Part shown: in pieces, positions 34,337-47,153 of the stretch
Numbering within the stretch: the stretch's first letter is position 1
Layout of the letters: each line of letters begins with the position of its first letter
Made by a program: the position numbers and the translations under genes
DNA from: Antilocapra americana
Lineage: Eukaryota; Chordata; Mammalia; Artiodactyla; Antilocapridae
Length of the DNA stretch: 64,000 bases
Assembly (NCBI GenBank): GCA_007570785.1
Contig: ML662442.1
Location: 33,155,909 to 33,219,908 of the forward strand
Direction: 5' to 3'
Notes under the pieces: generated by a model
What the model was told of the DNA's origin: nothing
The model's database searches: none
Seen by the model: the letters and a program-made list of their open reading frames with translations, nothing else

Positions 34337-36924
34337 ACACAGTTAACTAATCATAAACTACATCATCAAACACAAAAAGGCAAGCAGTCAACAGTGGCTT
34401 GAGTACTGTAAAGTGGGCGTGTGGAAACCTGTAAAGCAGAGAACTGCTAAATGGTTTGGAAGGTCACAGAGCAGTATGTCCTTCATTATTTTTGTTCTTA
34501 CCTTCTTCTAAGAGAATTTAAGGTATTTCACAAAACTCAAAGTGGAAGAATAGGCACTGAACTGGGTTTTTAAAAATGTAATCCTGAGTTCTTTTCCTCG
34601 AACTATAGAAGAAAATATGCTGTCCTGGGAGTTAGGGGGTCAGAGGTCTGCAAATAGCAGTCTGCTTTTTCTTGGGAAAATTACCTGACCTGTGTGCAGA
34701 AGTTTCCTCATTTGTAAAGTAAGATTAGATTAGTGTTGGTTTGTATTTTTCAAACTATTAGATGAAATAGAGTAAATTAAAAATCGTTCAAAGAGCAGAG
34801 TATATAATTAAGATAATTACTGTTTCTTGAAACATATTTCAGTTGTGAGAGTGCGTGTTCACACATACACATTGGGTCACAAAACAAAGTGTATTTCTTA
34901 CTATGTTTCATGGTCAAAACCACTTTCTTTTCATTTTTTAGGTGTCTTGTAAGATTCTTTCTCACCCTTATCCCCCACTCATTCTATTATATCTTCCTTG
35001 GTTTTAAGATTAAAAGAAATAACCTAATCTTCAAGTACTTTCATATTTTTCTGCTCTTTTCTTTTTCCTCCTTAATCTCCATGCTTGCTCCCATCACTGC
35101 TTCTAAATACTTCAAAACCTTACGTGAGGAATCACCTTTTTATCACCATAAATTAACTGTAATAATATTTTGCACTTGAATGCAGATCCAGTTGAATATA
35201 TTGTCCTCTAAGTACAATATTTAAAGAGATAACAGATTTTATATCATTGTTACTGCATGTAGAAAAAAGCCAGCGGCAGCTCTAGAGTACCTACTTTTGA
35301 TATTTCAAAATGTCCCTTTCAGTGAGATGCTTCCTAGAAGGCAGAAATAGACTCTGGGAAACAAAAGTGATCTAAAGAGCAAAATAATCATCACAAGCAG
35401 TGATCAACAAAATAGAATCTTCTCTCCCTCACATACACATATGTTCAGACTGAGATAAGCATGCACATATTTCAATTACAAGCAAAACTTTCTTGAGAGA
35501 CAAGTGGCAGAGAGCACTGAAGCTGAAAGCAATGTGACAACACAGTGGCACACAATGGTAAGAAACAACTCAACCCTGTAATTAATTTCTATCATTAAAG
35601 TCCCATCAATATCACTTAGGTGGATGACTCTGACAGGATGGGAATATTACCTAGAGACAGATTTCCTACTTCAAAGGTTATAGTACTGTTTGCATATGTA
35701 CTTTAGAATAAATTATAAAAAGGTGAAAAATATGGAAGGCATTATGTATAACCTGAGAATAACTTAGCAGAGCATAACTGTATGTGTTTGACATTGGCTG
35801 TGGCAGATATTAAGCTTGACTTATTTTTCCCCTCTAAAAAGAAATGCAGAGGCTCAGTTCCCAAAATTGGATTGAGAAAACAATGTATATTTAGGATCAA
35901 TTTATTTAAGATCCTAGTACTTTTATTCGCTCTCTATGATTAGTACTAATGAAGTATACAAAACTGCCTCAAAGTGGAGCAATTATTACAGAAAATAGAA
36001 AAGAAGCAGAAATGGTATTAGATATAACCAATTATCTTTAAGAGACAATCAATTAAATAGACACAGAAAAAACAATGTAGAAAAAAATTCCCTTTGCAGC
36101 TATACCAAAATGGCTAAAGAAAACAAAATTGTAGAATAGTGGTTGTCATGAACAAAGATATGAAAAGCTGTAAAATTTTCCCTTAGACTCAAAATAAAGG
36201 TTTTTTCATCCTAACCAAAGTCTGGCATGTGATTTATTTGGAATACTGTTCTGAGCTCCCTCAGCTGAGAAACACCACACCTTATCTCTGTCCAAGATGT
36301 ATTATTGCATAAGGTTTACTGTATCTTTAAAGCATAGACACATCACGTAAAATGACTTCTAGTCCAAAAACTAGATATCCATTTCACTCCCTTCCTTTGA
36401 AAATCTGAGTAAATTCCAAGTAATGAAATAAGGATGACTGAACACTATTTTGTAAGATATGACAGGCTCTGAAATTAAAATTACAAACAATTTGAACCTA
36501 AATTAGATATATGAAACAAATTAAACTTTTTAAATCCTTTCTTCAGAATAAATCAGTGTAAGCAACAAAATGACCCTTTGTTGTATATTTCTGACTTCTA
36601 AATTAAATTTTCACCCTGACAAAATCTAACTTAAACATTCTTCAGGCATATATGTGAATAACATGGTGACATTTTTCTTTAGCATCCAAAGGGAAAAAAT
36701 AGACTGTTTAAAAAGTGCTAAGATGAGTTGTTTGTGGAAAAGAAACTCATATTTCTTCTTTGCCTCAGGGACACCATCTTTTTTCTAACTCAATTTTTAC
36801 ATAAGTTTTTAAATTTTTTCTGTGGAAGACTCAAAATCAGTTGAAGGTAAGGTGATGGAATTTAAATATCATACTCTCTGCATGCAGGCAAAGTTCAGAG
36901 CTCAGATTCTATGGTATATGTACA
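34337..36924. other. Mostly unrecognised AT-rich DNA
   Basis: A MIR-like remnant is at 34605-34735. A hydrophobic 96-residue frame at 34889-35179 is judged chance. Nothing else was recognised. Confidence 0.4.
34605..34735 (+). repeat. MIR-like remnant
   Basis: Text such as gggaaaattacctgacctgt followed by tttcctcatttgtaaagtaa follows the MIR core order, diverged. Confidence 0.5.
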
Positions 36925-37510
36925 AGATGTGGCAATACCATTTATTTGTTAAGTCAACAAACATTTTTGAGTGTCTAGATAACACCAGATATTATAATAG
37001 ACAACATGGTAGGCACTAGGAATATAGCAAAGCATATGACATCTATGATCCTGGATGGAGGGGTGAGAAAAATAAAAGATAAACATACTTTAATAATTAG
37101 AAAAGACGAGTGCAATGAAAGAAGCAAATAGGACTTTGTAAAAGAAGATAACAGGCAAGGACAAGATCTAGATGGTAAAGTCAAGGATATCTCTCAAGGT
37201 GATATTCAGGCTAATGTATCAAGATGAAGCAGCCAAGAGAAAACTGGGAATAGAGATTTCTCAGAGTAGAAAAGTAGCTTATCCATAGTCATGAGTCTGG
37301 AGAGAGCTGGCAATGTTGTAAGAACAGATAAAAGGCTAAGGGGACAGACACAAAGGTGAACTTCCACAAATGGTGCACAAAAGAAAGCAAGCACGAGGTA
37401 ATTTGAGAAATTAAGTCATGGCCTGTTTATACAGTATTTCTTGATAAGCTATAGTAACGAGTTAATGTTTTATTCTAAATGGAATAGAAGCCATTGAAAA
37501 ATATTACTCA
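36925..37510 (+). repeat. Ancient interspersed repeat, family uncertain
   Basis: Starts aagtcaacaaacatttttga and gtaggcactaggaatatagc, and ends with the tract ttctaaatggaatagaagcc. The order resembles a widespread old mammalian repeat of the L2/CR1 kind. The class call is tentative. Confidence 0.35.
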
Positions 37511-37797
37511 AACATTGTAGCTGATAATTTTTCATATATTATTTATCTACTTCAGAGATAATTGTTTCAAACTAATACACATAACTAATGTACACATAAT
37601 GGAGGAACAAAAAGTAATTGAAACACTACAATAAAATATGGAGAGTTATACTAAGAAAACGTAAATATCATACTGGACATAGAAAAGGTATATAATGTTA
37701 TTCAGAGTGATTTGAATATATTGTAAGATCAGGTTTGCTTTCTACCCTTCTAGATGATAAAATTTATTACAAATGTGTCAGTAATGAAGTAGAGAGC

Positions 37798-37903
37798 TGA
37801 TAATACAGGTCTTTCACTAAATAGCTCTTAAAACTATGACTTAGAAATGTTGATAATACAGGTCTTTCACTAAATAGCTCTTAAAACTATGACTTAGAAA
37901 TGT
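37798..37903. repeat. Perfect 53-bp tandem duplication
   Basis: Two identical, directly adjacent 53-base units (37798-37850 and 37851-37903), each starting tgataatacaggtctttcac and ending gacttagaaatgt. No mismatch between them. Confidence 0.97.
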
Positions 37904-38039
37904 TTTTAGGAGACAGTAAATTTAAGTACGGTTAGTTTGGTTTACGTTTAGTTTTTGTTTGTTTACTTGCATGTTTGTTTCTATCTTTATTCTTCAAACA
38001 TTCTGAGGGTTTTGTGTTGTGGGGGAGGGTTAATTTAGA

Positions 38040-38104
38040 CTGTTAATTGTAATACAGTATTATATTAATTTTAGGTGCATAAAATAGTGGTTCAACATTT
38101 ATAT
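38040..38104 (-). mobile_element. Old L1 3'-UTR fragment
   Basis: Short tract (ttaattttaggtgcataaaa, then gtggttcaacatttatata) resembling the antisense end of old L1 elements. Confidence 0.45.
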
Positions 38105-38105
38105 A

Positions 38106-38159
38106 ATGGGTTGGCCAAAAAGTTTGTTTGGGTTTTTCCATTACATCTTAATAAAAAAT
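38106..38159. mobile_element. Mariner-type terminal repeat, half element
   Basis: One arm of the mariner-type MITE: gggttggccaaaaagtttgt then tgggtttttccatt. The opposite arm is not visible. It lies next to the old L1 fragment. Confidence 0.7.
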
Positions 38160-38650
38160 AGTTGTATTTCTTTACTAAAAATTCTTTTCTTAACCCACAG
38201 ACTAAAATAAATTTCAAAAGTTTAAGTCATGAAATAGAGAGAGGAAAGGAAAAAAACTATAAAAGTTTGGAAGGTTAGGAGAAAATTTATCAGATCTCTG
38301 AATAAGGAAACATTTCCTCAATACTAAAAATCAAGAAACTTTAATGATGTTCATTTCACTGTTTATCTTAATAATAAGAAACATACTGATAAAAGGACAT
38401 AAATATGTAAAACAGAAAACCACTTAAAACTAGTAAAAAGAAAAAGAAAATATCTGCAACTAATAAGACAGATAAATAGTTAACATTCTTACTTTGTAAA
38501 GGAAAATAGCACAATATGCAAAAAACAGGGCAAGAACATGAAGAAAAAATACACAGAGGAAAAATTATGAGATAGCTAACATACTTGTTTTAAACTTAAG
38601 CTAACTAGTAGTCAATATACTGTAACTGAAAACAAAAAGACACTATTTTT

Positions 38651-40096
38651 GCTTCATTGGCTATTGTTTTCTCCCATTCTGAAGGCTGTCTTTTCACCTT
38701 GCTTATAGTTTCCTTTGTTGTGCATAAGCTTTTAATTGTAATTAGGTCCCATTTGTTTTTTCGTGCTTTTATTTCCGATATTCTGGGAGGTGGGTCATAG
38801 AGGATCCTCCTTTAGTTTATGTCGGAGAGTGTTTTGCCTATGTTATCCTCTAGGAGTTTTATAGTTTCTGGTCTTATGCTTAGATCTTTGATCCATTTTG
38901 AGTTTATTTTTGTGTATGGTGTTAGAAAGTGTTCTAGTTTCATTCTTTTACAAGTGGCTGTCCAGTTTTCCCAGCACCACTTGTTAAAGAGATTGTCTTT
39001 TCTCCATTGTATATTCTTGCCTCCTTTGTCAAAGATAAGGTGTCTATAGATGCGTGGATTTATCTCTGGGCTTTCTATTTTGTTCCATTGATCTATATTT
39101 CTGTCTTTGTGCCAAACAATTAATCTCAAAAATATACAAGCAACTCCTGCAGCTCCATTTTAGAAAAATAAACGACCCAATCAAGAAGTAGGCCAAAGAA
39201 CTTAACAGACATTTCTCCAAAGAAGATATAAAAATGGCTAACAAACACATGAAAAGATGGTCAACATCACTCATTATTAGAGAAATGCAAATCAAAACCA
39301 CAATGAGGTACCACTTTACACCAATCAGAATGGCTGCCATCCAAAAGTCTACAAGCAATAAATGCTGGAGAGGATATGGAGAAAAGGGAACCCTCTTACA
39401 CTGTTGGTGGGAATGCAAACTAGTACAGCCACTATGGAGAACACTGTGGAGATTCCTTAAAAAACTGGAAGTAGAACTGCCATATGACCCAGCAATCCCA
39501 CTGCTGGGCATATACACCGAGGAAACCAGAACTGAAAGAGCCACGTGTACCCCAATGTTCATCACCGCATTGTTGACAATAGCCAGGACATGGAAGCAAC
39601 CTAGATGCCCATCAACTGACGAATGGATAAGAAAGCTGTGGTACATATACACAATGGAATATGACTCAGCATTAAAAAAAATTCATTTGAATCAGTTCTA
39701 CTCAGATGGACGGAACTGGAGCCTATTTTCCAGAGTGAAGTAAGCCAGAAGGAAAAACAACAATACAGTATACTAATGCATATATATATGGAATTTAGAA
39801 AGATGGCAGCAAGAACCCTGCATGCGAGACACCAAAAGGAACGCAGATGTATAGAACAGACTCGTGGACTCTGTGGATGAGGGCAAGGGTGAGATGATAT
39901 GGGAGAATGGCAATGAAACATGTTAAGTATCATATGTGAAATCAATCGCCAGCCCAGGACTGATGCTCGGGGCTGGTGCACCAGGATGTCCCAGGGGGAG
40001 GGAATCGGGAGGGAGGAGGGAGGGAGGTTCTGGAGGGGGAGCATATGTAAACCCATGGCGGTTTCATGTCATTTTATGGCAAAACCAATTAAAAAA
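38651..40096 (+). mobile_element. Ruminant L1 with inverted 5' segment (twin-primed)
   Basis: 5'-truncated L1. The first 465 bp (38651-39115) are ORF2 in reverse; 39116 onward is sense ORF2, 3' UTR and poly-A. The inverted block is the segment that normally lies immediately upstream of the sense block, so almost nothing is lost at the switch. A perfect 17-bp target duplication, aaaaagacactattttt, is at 38634-38650 and 40097-40113. The sense frame 39234-39743 (169 residues) is the L1 C-terminus, shifted near its end. Confidence 0.97.
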
Positions 40097-40113
40097 AAAA
40101 AGACACTATTTTT

Positions 40114-41628
40114 CACCTACAGAATTTGCAATGAATAATCAAAATATCAAAGTCAACGGTCTCAAGGATGTGGTAAATTAAGCATCCTTTTCTACCATTA
40201 CTTGTAATGTAAGTTGGTCCATCTTTCTTGGAAAAGAGTCTAATACTGTGTATCAAATCTGGAAAACATTCAAACCTTTTTACCCTGTAATTTCACATCT
40301 AGAAAAGTATCTGGATAAACTAATAATGAATGTATTAAAACTTTAAGTACAATGATGTTCATTTCACTGCTTAATAACAAAAATTAGAAATAAGACAATA
40401 GAAACGTCAAAGAGCATAGGAATGGTGAGGAGGCTGGGTCATGTTCATGCTGCACAGTAATATGCAACTGATAAAATATTTTAATAGAATTTTTAGTGAT
40501 ATTAAAAATTATCAGTGATATATTATGCTGCATAAAAACCAAAATAACTATACTCAGAGAAATAAGAAAAATATATCTTTAAGAAAATATACCAAAATGC
40601 TAGCAATTTTATATAAATGATTGTATATAAGTAAATGTATTATTCTGTACACTTTCCTATATTCCTTAGTTTGTTTAAATATTATCTTTAATGCCAACAA
40701 TCATAGTCTATTTGACAACATATATGAATATATATGACAACATACAAATATTTTTATTAATAATATTATTTAAAAGGTAAGCTCTCTATGGGTCTTAAAT
40801 AAAATACAATGTATAAGCTCTCTCTAAAAACAATCATCAAAATATTTTAAAAGTTGGCATATCTTTCTGATTCATCTTGTTATAATACAAATATTTTATG
40901 AGATTCAAACTCCAAGTGGCCCATTATTATAAGTATTTCTATTATTATTTGACAGTTTTTTTTAGCAAATTAAAGAAAAAATTTAGTGAATATTGTTTAA
41001 AACAGTCTGAAAAAATGTTCTTGTAACATTTTTAAACATTACTATGAAAATGAATATTGACTTTTTTCCAGTTTCATGTACAAAACAATAACACTGCATG
41101 AAGACCAGAAAATAAACAGGATAAGAAAAAAGAAAACTCTGCCTTCATATAGTATTCAAACTGAGAATACAAAATGAAATGATGACCTTAAACAATGAAA
41201 ATAAATTGGATTTCTGAAAGCCTTTAGTTTTAATAATCTACAATGTTATTAGCATTAGGGAAAATTAACATGTACAAACTTTATTTTGTCTGTGCAACAT
41301 TATTTTAATTGGTTTTCTTTATTTTGAGATAATGGACATTATAGTCACATTTTCAGGATTTTGTGAAGATTGCAAGCTTGACCTGAAGCAGAGTTTTACT
41401 CAGTGAATTACTTGCATCATCTTAAGTTATTTGATGCCTCTAAGAATCAGTTTTATTAACAAGGTTGACACTATACAAACTACTTATTGTACATTCTGAT
41501 CCAAAAATGGATTTATTATGCTTTTCCTATTGCTCCTAAACTTTCTGAATGAGATTAATATTCCAATAGAAACTTATTTCTGTCTTTATAATTCTGCATA
41601 ATAATAACCAATCAATGTCTTTTTTCCA
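40114..41628. other. Nothing recognised
   Basis: Very AT-rich DNA without supported features. Confidence 0.4.
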
Positions 41629-41654
41629 AGGAAAGTGACTATGTGAGTGCATAC

Positions 41655-41868
41655 TCAGTTGATACAGTAACTTCACTGTATCCAACCAACTCTTTGCAAC
41701 CCCAGAACTTATAGTCCACCAGGCTCCTTTGTCCCAGGAATTTTCCAGGCAAGAATTCTGGAGTGGGTTGCCATTTCCTACTCCAGGGGAGCTCCTCTAC
41801 CCAGGGGTCAGACTCACATCTCTTGCACTGTAAGCAGATTCTTTGTCACTGTGCCATCTGGGAAGCCC
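41655..41868 (-). mobile_element. Bov-tA SINE
   Basis: Diverged minus-strand Bov-tA (ccaccaggctcctttgtccc, ending ccatctgggaagccc). A target duplication with substitutions, aaggaaagtgactatgtg versus aaggaaaatgactacatg, flanks it near 41629 and 41870. Confidence 0.9.
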
Positions 41869-41974
41869 AAGGAAAATGACTACATGTTACAACAAAAATT
41901 ATAAAATTTTATTTTAAAATATTTGTACATTATATATACACAATACATCAAGGTTGTATATATATAGTAATGTA

Positions 41975-42535
41975 TATATTTAATAACATTCCATTGTGTG
42001 TGTATATATATGTATGAATATTATTCATTCATGAGAAAAAAGAAATCTGCCATTTCCAATAACATGAATGGACTTTGAGGGCATTACGCTAAGTGAAATA
42101 AGTCAAACAGAGAAAGACAAATACCTCATGACATTATGTATATGTGAAATCCTTAAAAAGTCAAACTTGTAAAAGTAAAAGTAGAATGGTGGTTACCAGT
42201 GCCTGGGAACTAGGAGAATAACAGAGATGTTAGTCAGGAGGAACAAATTTCCAGTTAAAAGATAAGTAAGTTCTGGGGACTTAATGCACATGCATTATTA
42301 TAATAATTAACAGTATTGTATTACATGTTTGAAAATAGTTGAAAGACTAGATCTTAAATGTTTTCATCACAAAAAAGAAATGGTAATTATGTGGTATAAT
42401 GGAGGTATTAGTACTACAGTGGTAATCATATTCCAATATGTAGATGTATCAAGTCAACAATATACCTTAAACTTACACAATGTTATATTTCAACTGTATC
42501 TCAATAAACCTGGAAATAATAAAGTAAAATAGTTA
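41975..42535 (+). mobile_element. Old L1 3' end
   Basis: Sense 3' end of an older L1: aacatgaatggactttgagg, the motif agaatggtggttaccagtgc, and the tail tacacaatgttatatttcaa with aataataaag. Confidence 0.8.
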
Positions 42536-43429
42536 GCTAGAGGGAGAGCAAACGTTCAGGATGAGAGCTAAAAATAAAAGTTAGTCTTTTTTCAAAAATG
42601 TATAAGCAGATAAATAAAATTAAAAATAAATTAAAAATTTAGATGACAAAAGAAGGACTGAGACAGGTTTATTGAAATCACGCAGTTCAAAAGTAGGGAG
42701 ATTTCATGTAGACCAATGCTCTGCTAAAATAGGAGATTACTCTGAAATATTCTCAAAAATATTTTCCCACCCTCAATGAGGAAATAGAAAATTGTGGACT
42801 TACAAGTGGCATGTGATGGCTCTCAAGTCACAGGTCCAACTCACAGATTACTCCCTTTTCAGACTTCTCAATGCCATGCTAATGGCCTTACAAAACGACC
42901 TCTCCAAAATGAGAACAAGACCATTAATGCAATTGCCACAGTGCCGAGAAGAATGGAACCAGAAGAAGAAAACTAAGGAAGAATACTGATTATGTTATTT
43001 ATGTAAAATTTTAATATTTCCTTCATCATTAGTGTTTTGTATTATTTTTTAAATATTGCATTGATATATCAACTTTGATTCTTGATTGTTTGGCATCCCC
43101 TTAAATTTTGTATGTAAAGTGAGTACCTTACTCACCTCACCTAGTCCCAGCTTTCAGTTGTAATTTCTGCTTTGTTTCTGGTTAGTATTATTTGACAAAT
43201 GAATCCCTAATATGCTTTACTTTGTTCTTTCTTTTCACAAAGAGAAAAACCATGCCTATAGAAGCAGAATTAATTTCGATGTATATAACTGAAAGAAGTT
43301 CCTATCATACACGTACAAAGCAAGGATTATGTTACCAGGTTTTGTGCTTCAGCCTGCAGTGCTTTGTTCCCATCTCAAGTTGGGCAGAATTCCACCAATC
43401 ATCAATACCCGGTGACACAATTCTTGCCT
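42536..43429. other. Nothing recognised
   Basis: AT-rich, no supported gene. Short frames at 42792-42989 resemble nothing known. Confidence 0.4.
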
Positions 43430-44199
43430 TGTATGGGCACAAGCAAAACCTGTGCGCATCAGGACCCAGGAGAAAAGAGCAGTCGCCCCACAAGAGACTG
43501 AGCCAGACTTGCCTGTGAGTGTTCAGGCATCTCTGGTGGAGGTATGTGTCAACAGCAACCTGCTGGGTGGTAAGTATACAGACTGCAGAAGTCCTGAGAG
43601 GCACATCATGTTGGCAAACGTACTTTGGCCTCAGGCCAAACTATAGGGAGGGAACACAGCCCCACCTATCATCAGAAAATTGCTTTAAAGATTTACTGAG
43701 CATGGCCTTGCCCACCAGAGCAAGACCCAGTCTCCTCACAGCCAATCCCTTCAATCAGGAAGCTTCCACAAGCCTCTTATCCACAACCATCAGACAGACA
43801 GAATAAAAACCACAATCATAGAAAACTAACCAAACCGATCACACGGATCACAGCCTTGTCTAACAATGAAACTATGGGCCATGCCAGGCCACCTAAAACA
43901 GACGAGTGATGGTGGACAGTTCTAACAAAGGGCGGCATCCTGGAGACAGAAATGGCAAACCACTTCAGTATTCCTGCCTTCCAAATCCCATGAAGAGTGA
44001 AAAGGCACAAAGACAGGACACTGAAAGATGAGCTCCCCTGGTCGGTCGGTGTTCACTATGCTACTGGAGATGAGCAGAGAAATAACTCCAGATGGAAGGA
44101 AAAGGCAGAGCCAATGCAGAAACAACACCCAGCTGTAGATGTGTCTGGTGATGAAAGTAAATTCCAATGCTGTAAAGAACAATATTGCATACGAACCTG

Positions 44200-44900
44200 G
44201 AATATTTGGCCCATGAATCAAGGTAAATTGGAAGTGGTCAAACAGGAGAAGGCAAGAGTGAACATCAATATTTTAGGAATCGGTGAACTTAATGGACAGG
44301 AATGGTCAAATTTTATTCAGATGACCATCATATCTACTACAGTGGGCAAGAATCTCTTAGAAAAAAATGGAGTATCCCTCACAGTCAACAAGAGTTCAAA
44401 ATGCACTACTTAGGTGCAGTCTCAAAAACATCAGAATGATCTCGGTTTGTTTCCAAGGCAAGCCACTGAATTTGACAGTAATCCAAATCTATGTTCCAAC
44501 CACTAATGTCAATGAAGCTGAGGTTGAATGGTTCTATGAAGATCTACAAGACCTTCCAGAACTAACACTAAAAAAAGGTGTCATTTTCATCATAAAGGAC
44601 TGGAATGCAAAAGCAGGAAATTAAGAGATGGCTGGAGTAAAGGCAAGTTTGGCCTTGGAGTACAAAAGGAAGAAAGGCAAAGGCTAACAGAATTTTGGCA
44701 AGTGAACACATTGGTCATAGCAAACAACACCCCCTTCCACCAACAGCAAGAGACAATTCTACACATGGACATTACTAGTACAAAACTGAAATCAGATTGA
44801 TTATATACTTTGCAGTCAAAGATAGAGAAGCTCTATACAGTCATCAAAAACAAGACCAGGAGCTGACTATGGCTCAGATCATAAACTCCTTATTGCAAAA
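44200..44900 (+). pseudogene. BovB endonuclease domain, broken
   Basis: RTE-type LINEs carry an APE-like endonuclease that nicks target DNA. This part reads recognisable endonuclease text in pieces: residues from about 75 of the 43997-44413 frame, then most of 44367-44624 (QIYVPTTNVNEAEVEWFYED, ending IIKDWNAKAGN, where the usual catalytic IGDWNAK box has G replaced by K). Frame breaks fall near 44400 and 44625. Confidence 0.8.
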
Positions 44901-45459
44901 TTCAGACTTAAATTGAAGAAAGTAGGGAAAACCACTAGGCCATTCAGGTATGACCTAATTCAAACCCCTTATGATTATACAGTGGAAATGACAAATAGAT
45001 TCAAAAGATTAGATCTGATAGACAGAGTGCCTGAAGAACTACAGAGATTTATAACATTGTACAGGAGGCAGTGATCAAAACCATTCCAAGGGAAAAAAAA
45101 AATGCAAAAAGGCAAAATGGTTGTCTGAGAAGGCCTTACAAGTAGCTGAGAAAAGAAAAGTGAAAGGCAAAGGAAAAAAGGAAAGATACATCCGTTTGAA
45201 TGCAGAGTTCCAAAGAATACCAAGGAGAAATAAGAAAGCCTTCCTCAGTGACCAATGCAAAGAAATAGAGGAAAACAATAGAATGCAAAAGACTACACAG
45301 TTCTCTTCAAGAAAATTAGAGATGCCAAGGGAACATTTCATGCAAAGGACAGAAACAGTATGGACCTAACAGAAGCAGAAGATATTAAGAAGAGAAGTCT
45401 TCATAAGAACATGAAGAATTATACAAAAAAGAGCTTAATGGCCTGGATAACAATGATGG

Positions 45460-46440
45460 CATGATCACTCACCTAGAGCCAGACATCCTGGAATGCAAAG
45501 TCAAGTGGGCCTTAGGAAGTATGACTACGAACAAAGCTAGTGGAGGTAATGAAATTTCAGTGGAGCTATTACAAATCCTAAAAGATGCTGCTGGGAAAGT
45601 GTTGCATACAGTATGCAGCAAAACTGGAAAACTCAGCAGTGGCCACAGGACTGGAAAAGGTCAGTTTTCATTCTAATCCCAAAGAAGGGCAATGCCAAAG
45701 AACGTTCAAACTACTGCACAATTGTTCTCATTTCACAGGCTAGCAAGGTCATGCTCAAAATCCTTCAAGCTAGGCTTCAACAGTATGTGAACCAAGAACT
45801 TCAAGAAGTACAAACTGGATTTAGAAAAGGCAGAGGAACCAGAGGTCAAATTGACAACATCTGTTACATCATAGAAAAAGAGAGTTCCAGAAAAACATTT
45901 ACTTCTGATTCATTGACTTTGCTAAAGACTTTGACTGTTGATCACAACAAACTGTGGAAAATTCTTCAAGAGATGAGAAAACCAGACCACCTTATCTGCC
46001 TCCTGAGAAACCTCTATGCAAGTCAAGAAACAACAGTTAGAACCAGGCATGGAACAATGGATTGGTTCTAAATTGGGAAAGGAGTATGACAAGGCTGTAT
46101 ATTGTCACCCTGCTTATTTAACTTATATGCAGAGTACATCATAACAAATGCCAGGCTGGATGAAGCAAAAGCTGGGATCAAGATTGCTGGGAGAAACATC
46201 AACCTCAAACATGCACATGATACCACCCCAATAGTAGAAAATGAGGAGGAACTAAAGAGCATCTTAATGAAGATGAAAGAGAGTGAAAAACCTGGCTTAA
46301 AACTCAACATTCAAAAAACCAAGATAATGGCATCTGATCCCATCACTTCATGGCAAATTGACGGAGAAACAATAGAAACAGTGACAGACTTTATTTTCTT
46401 GGGTTCCAAAATCACCACGGACGGTGAATGTACCCATTAA
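45460..46440 (+). pseudogene. BovB reverse transcriptase domain, broken
   Basis: Fingers and palm text in three frames: 45461-45676 (NKASGGNEISVELL), 45613-46071 (KKGNAKERSNY, then GFRKGRGTRG) and 46102-46440. The palm box region reads KHAHD where YADD is expected near 46205-46220, so the catalytic aspartates are altered. The polymerase is dead in this copy. Confidence 0.85.
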
Positions 46441-47009
46441 ATTAAAAGACGATTGCTCCTTGGAGTAAAGCCATGTCAAACCTAGACAGCATATTAAAAA
46501 GCACAGATATCATTTTGGTTATAAAGGTCCATCTAATCACAGCTATGGTTTTTCCAGTAATTATGTATGGATGTGAGAGTTGGACCATAAAGAAAGCTGA
46601 ACACTGAAGAACTGATGCTTTTGAATTGTGGTTTGGAGAAGACCCTTGAGAGTCCCTTGGACAGCACAGAGATAAAGCCAGTCAATCTTAAAGGAAATCA
46701 ACCTGAATATTCATTGGAAGGACTGTTGCTGAAGCTCCAATACTTTGGCCACCTAATGTGAAGTGCCAACTCATTAGAAAAGACCCTGATCCTGGGAAAC
46801 ATGAAGGTGGGAGGAGAAAGTGATGACAGAGTACAAGATGGTTGGATGGTATCATTGATTCAATGAACATGAGTTCGAGCAAGTGCCAGGAGATGGTGCA
46901 GGACACAGAAGTCTGGTGTGCTGCAGTCCATGGGGTTGTGAAGAGTCAGACACGACTGAGCGACTGAATAATAACAACAAATCCTCTATTAACACAAGCC
47001 TCAACTTCA

Positions 47010-47145
47010 TCTTCAGAGAAGGTAATGGCAACCCACTCCAGTACTCTTGCCTGGAAAATCCCATGGATGGAGGAGCCTGGTAGGCTGCTGTCTATGGGGT
47101 CACACAGAGTCAGACACGAATGAAGCGACTTAGCCCCAGCAGCAG
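47010..47145 (+). mobile_element. Bov-A SINE, single unit
   Basis: One unit of the BOV-A2 type (agagaaggtaatggcaaccc to the AGC-rich tail) with target duplication caacttca at 47002-47009 and 47146-47153. It inserted just beyond the BovB 3' end. Confidence 0.93.
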
Positions 47146-47153
47146 CAACTTCA

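Larger units (their letters stand above)
43430..46979 (+). mobile_element. BovB LINE, nearly full length
   Basis: The longest BovB here, about 3.55 kb, sense. It holds the 5' region (shared with 18390-19332), the endonuclease region, the reverse transcriptase, the C-terminal region and the tail (gactgagcgactgaataata). Full-length BovB is a little over 3 kb, so this is close to complete, but the 5' border is approximate and I found no target duplication. The coding part is split into at least six frames (43997-44413, 44367-44624, 45121-45369, 45461-45676, 45613-46071, 46102-46440), so it cannot act on its own. Confidence 0.93.

Noticed and set aside
34889..35179. A 96-residue very hydrophobic frame
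   Set aside because: T-rich codons give hydrophobic residues by composition alone. No family recognised and no gene context.
43192..43806. Three frames of 64-108 residues that might be a small gene
   Set aside because: They lie at or within the BovB 5' region, and the part from 43430 is shared with another BovB copy.
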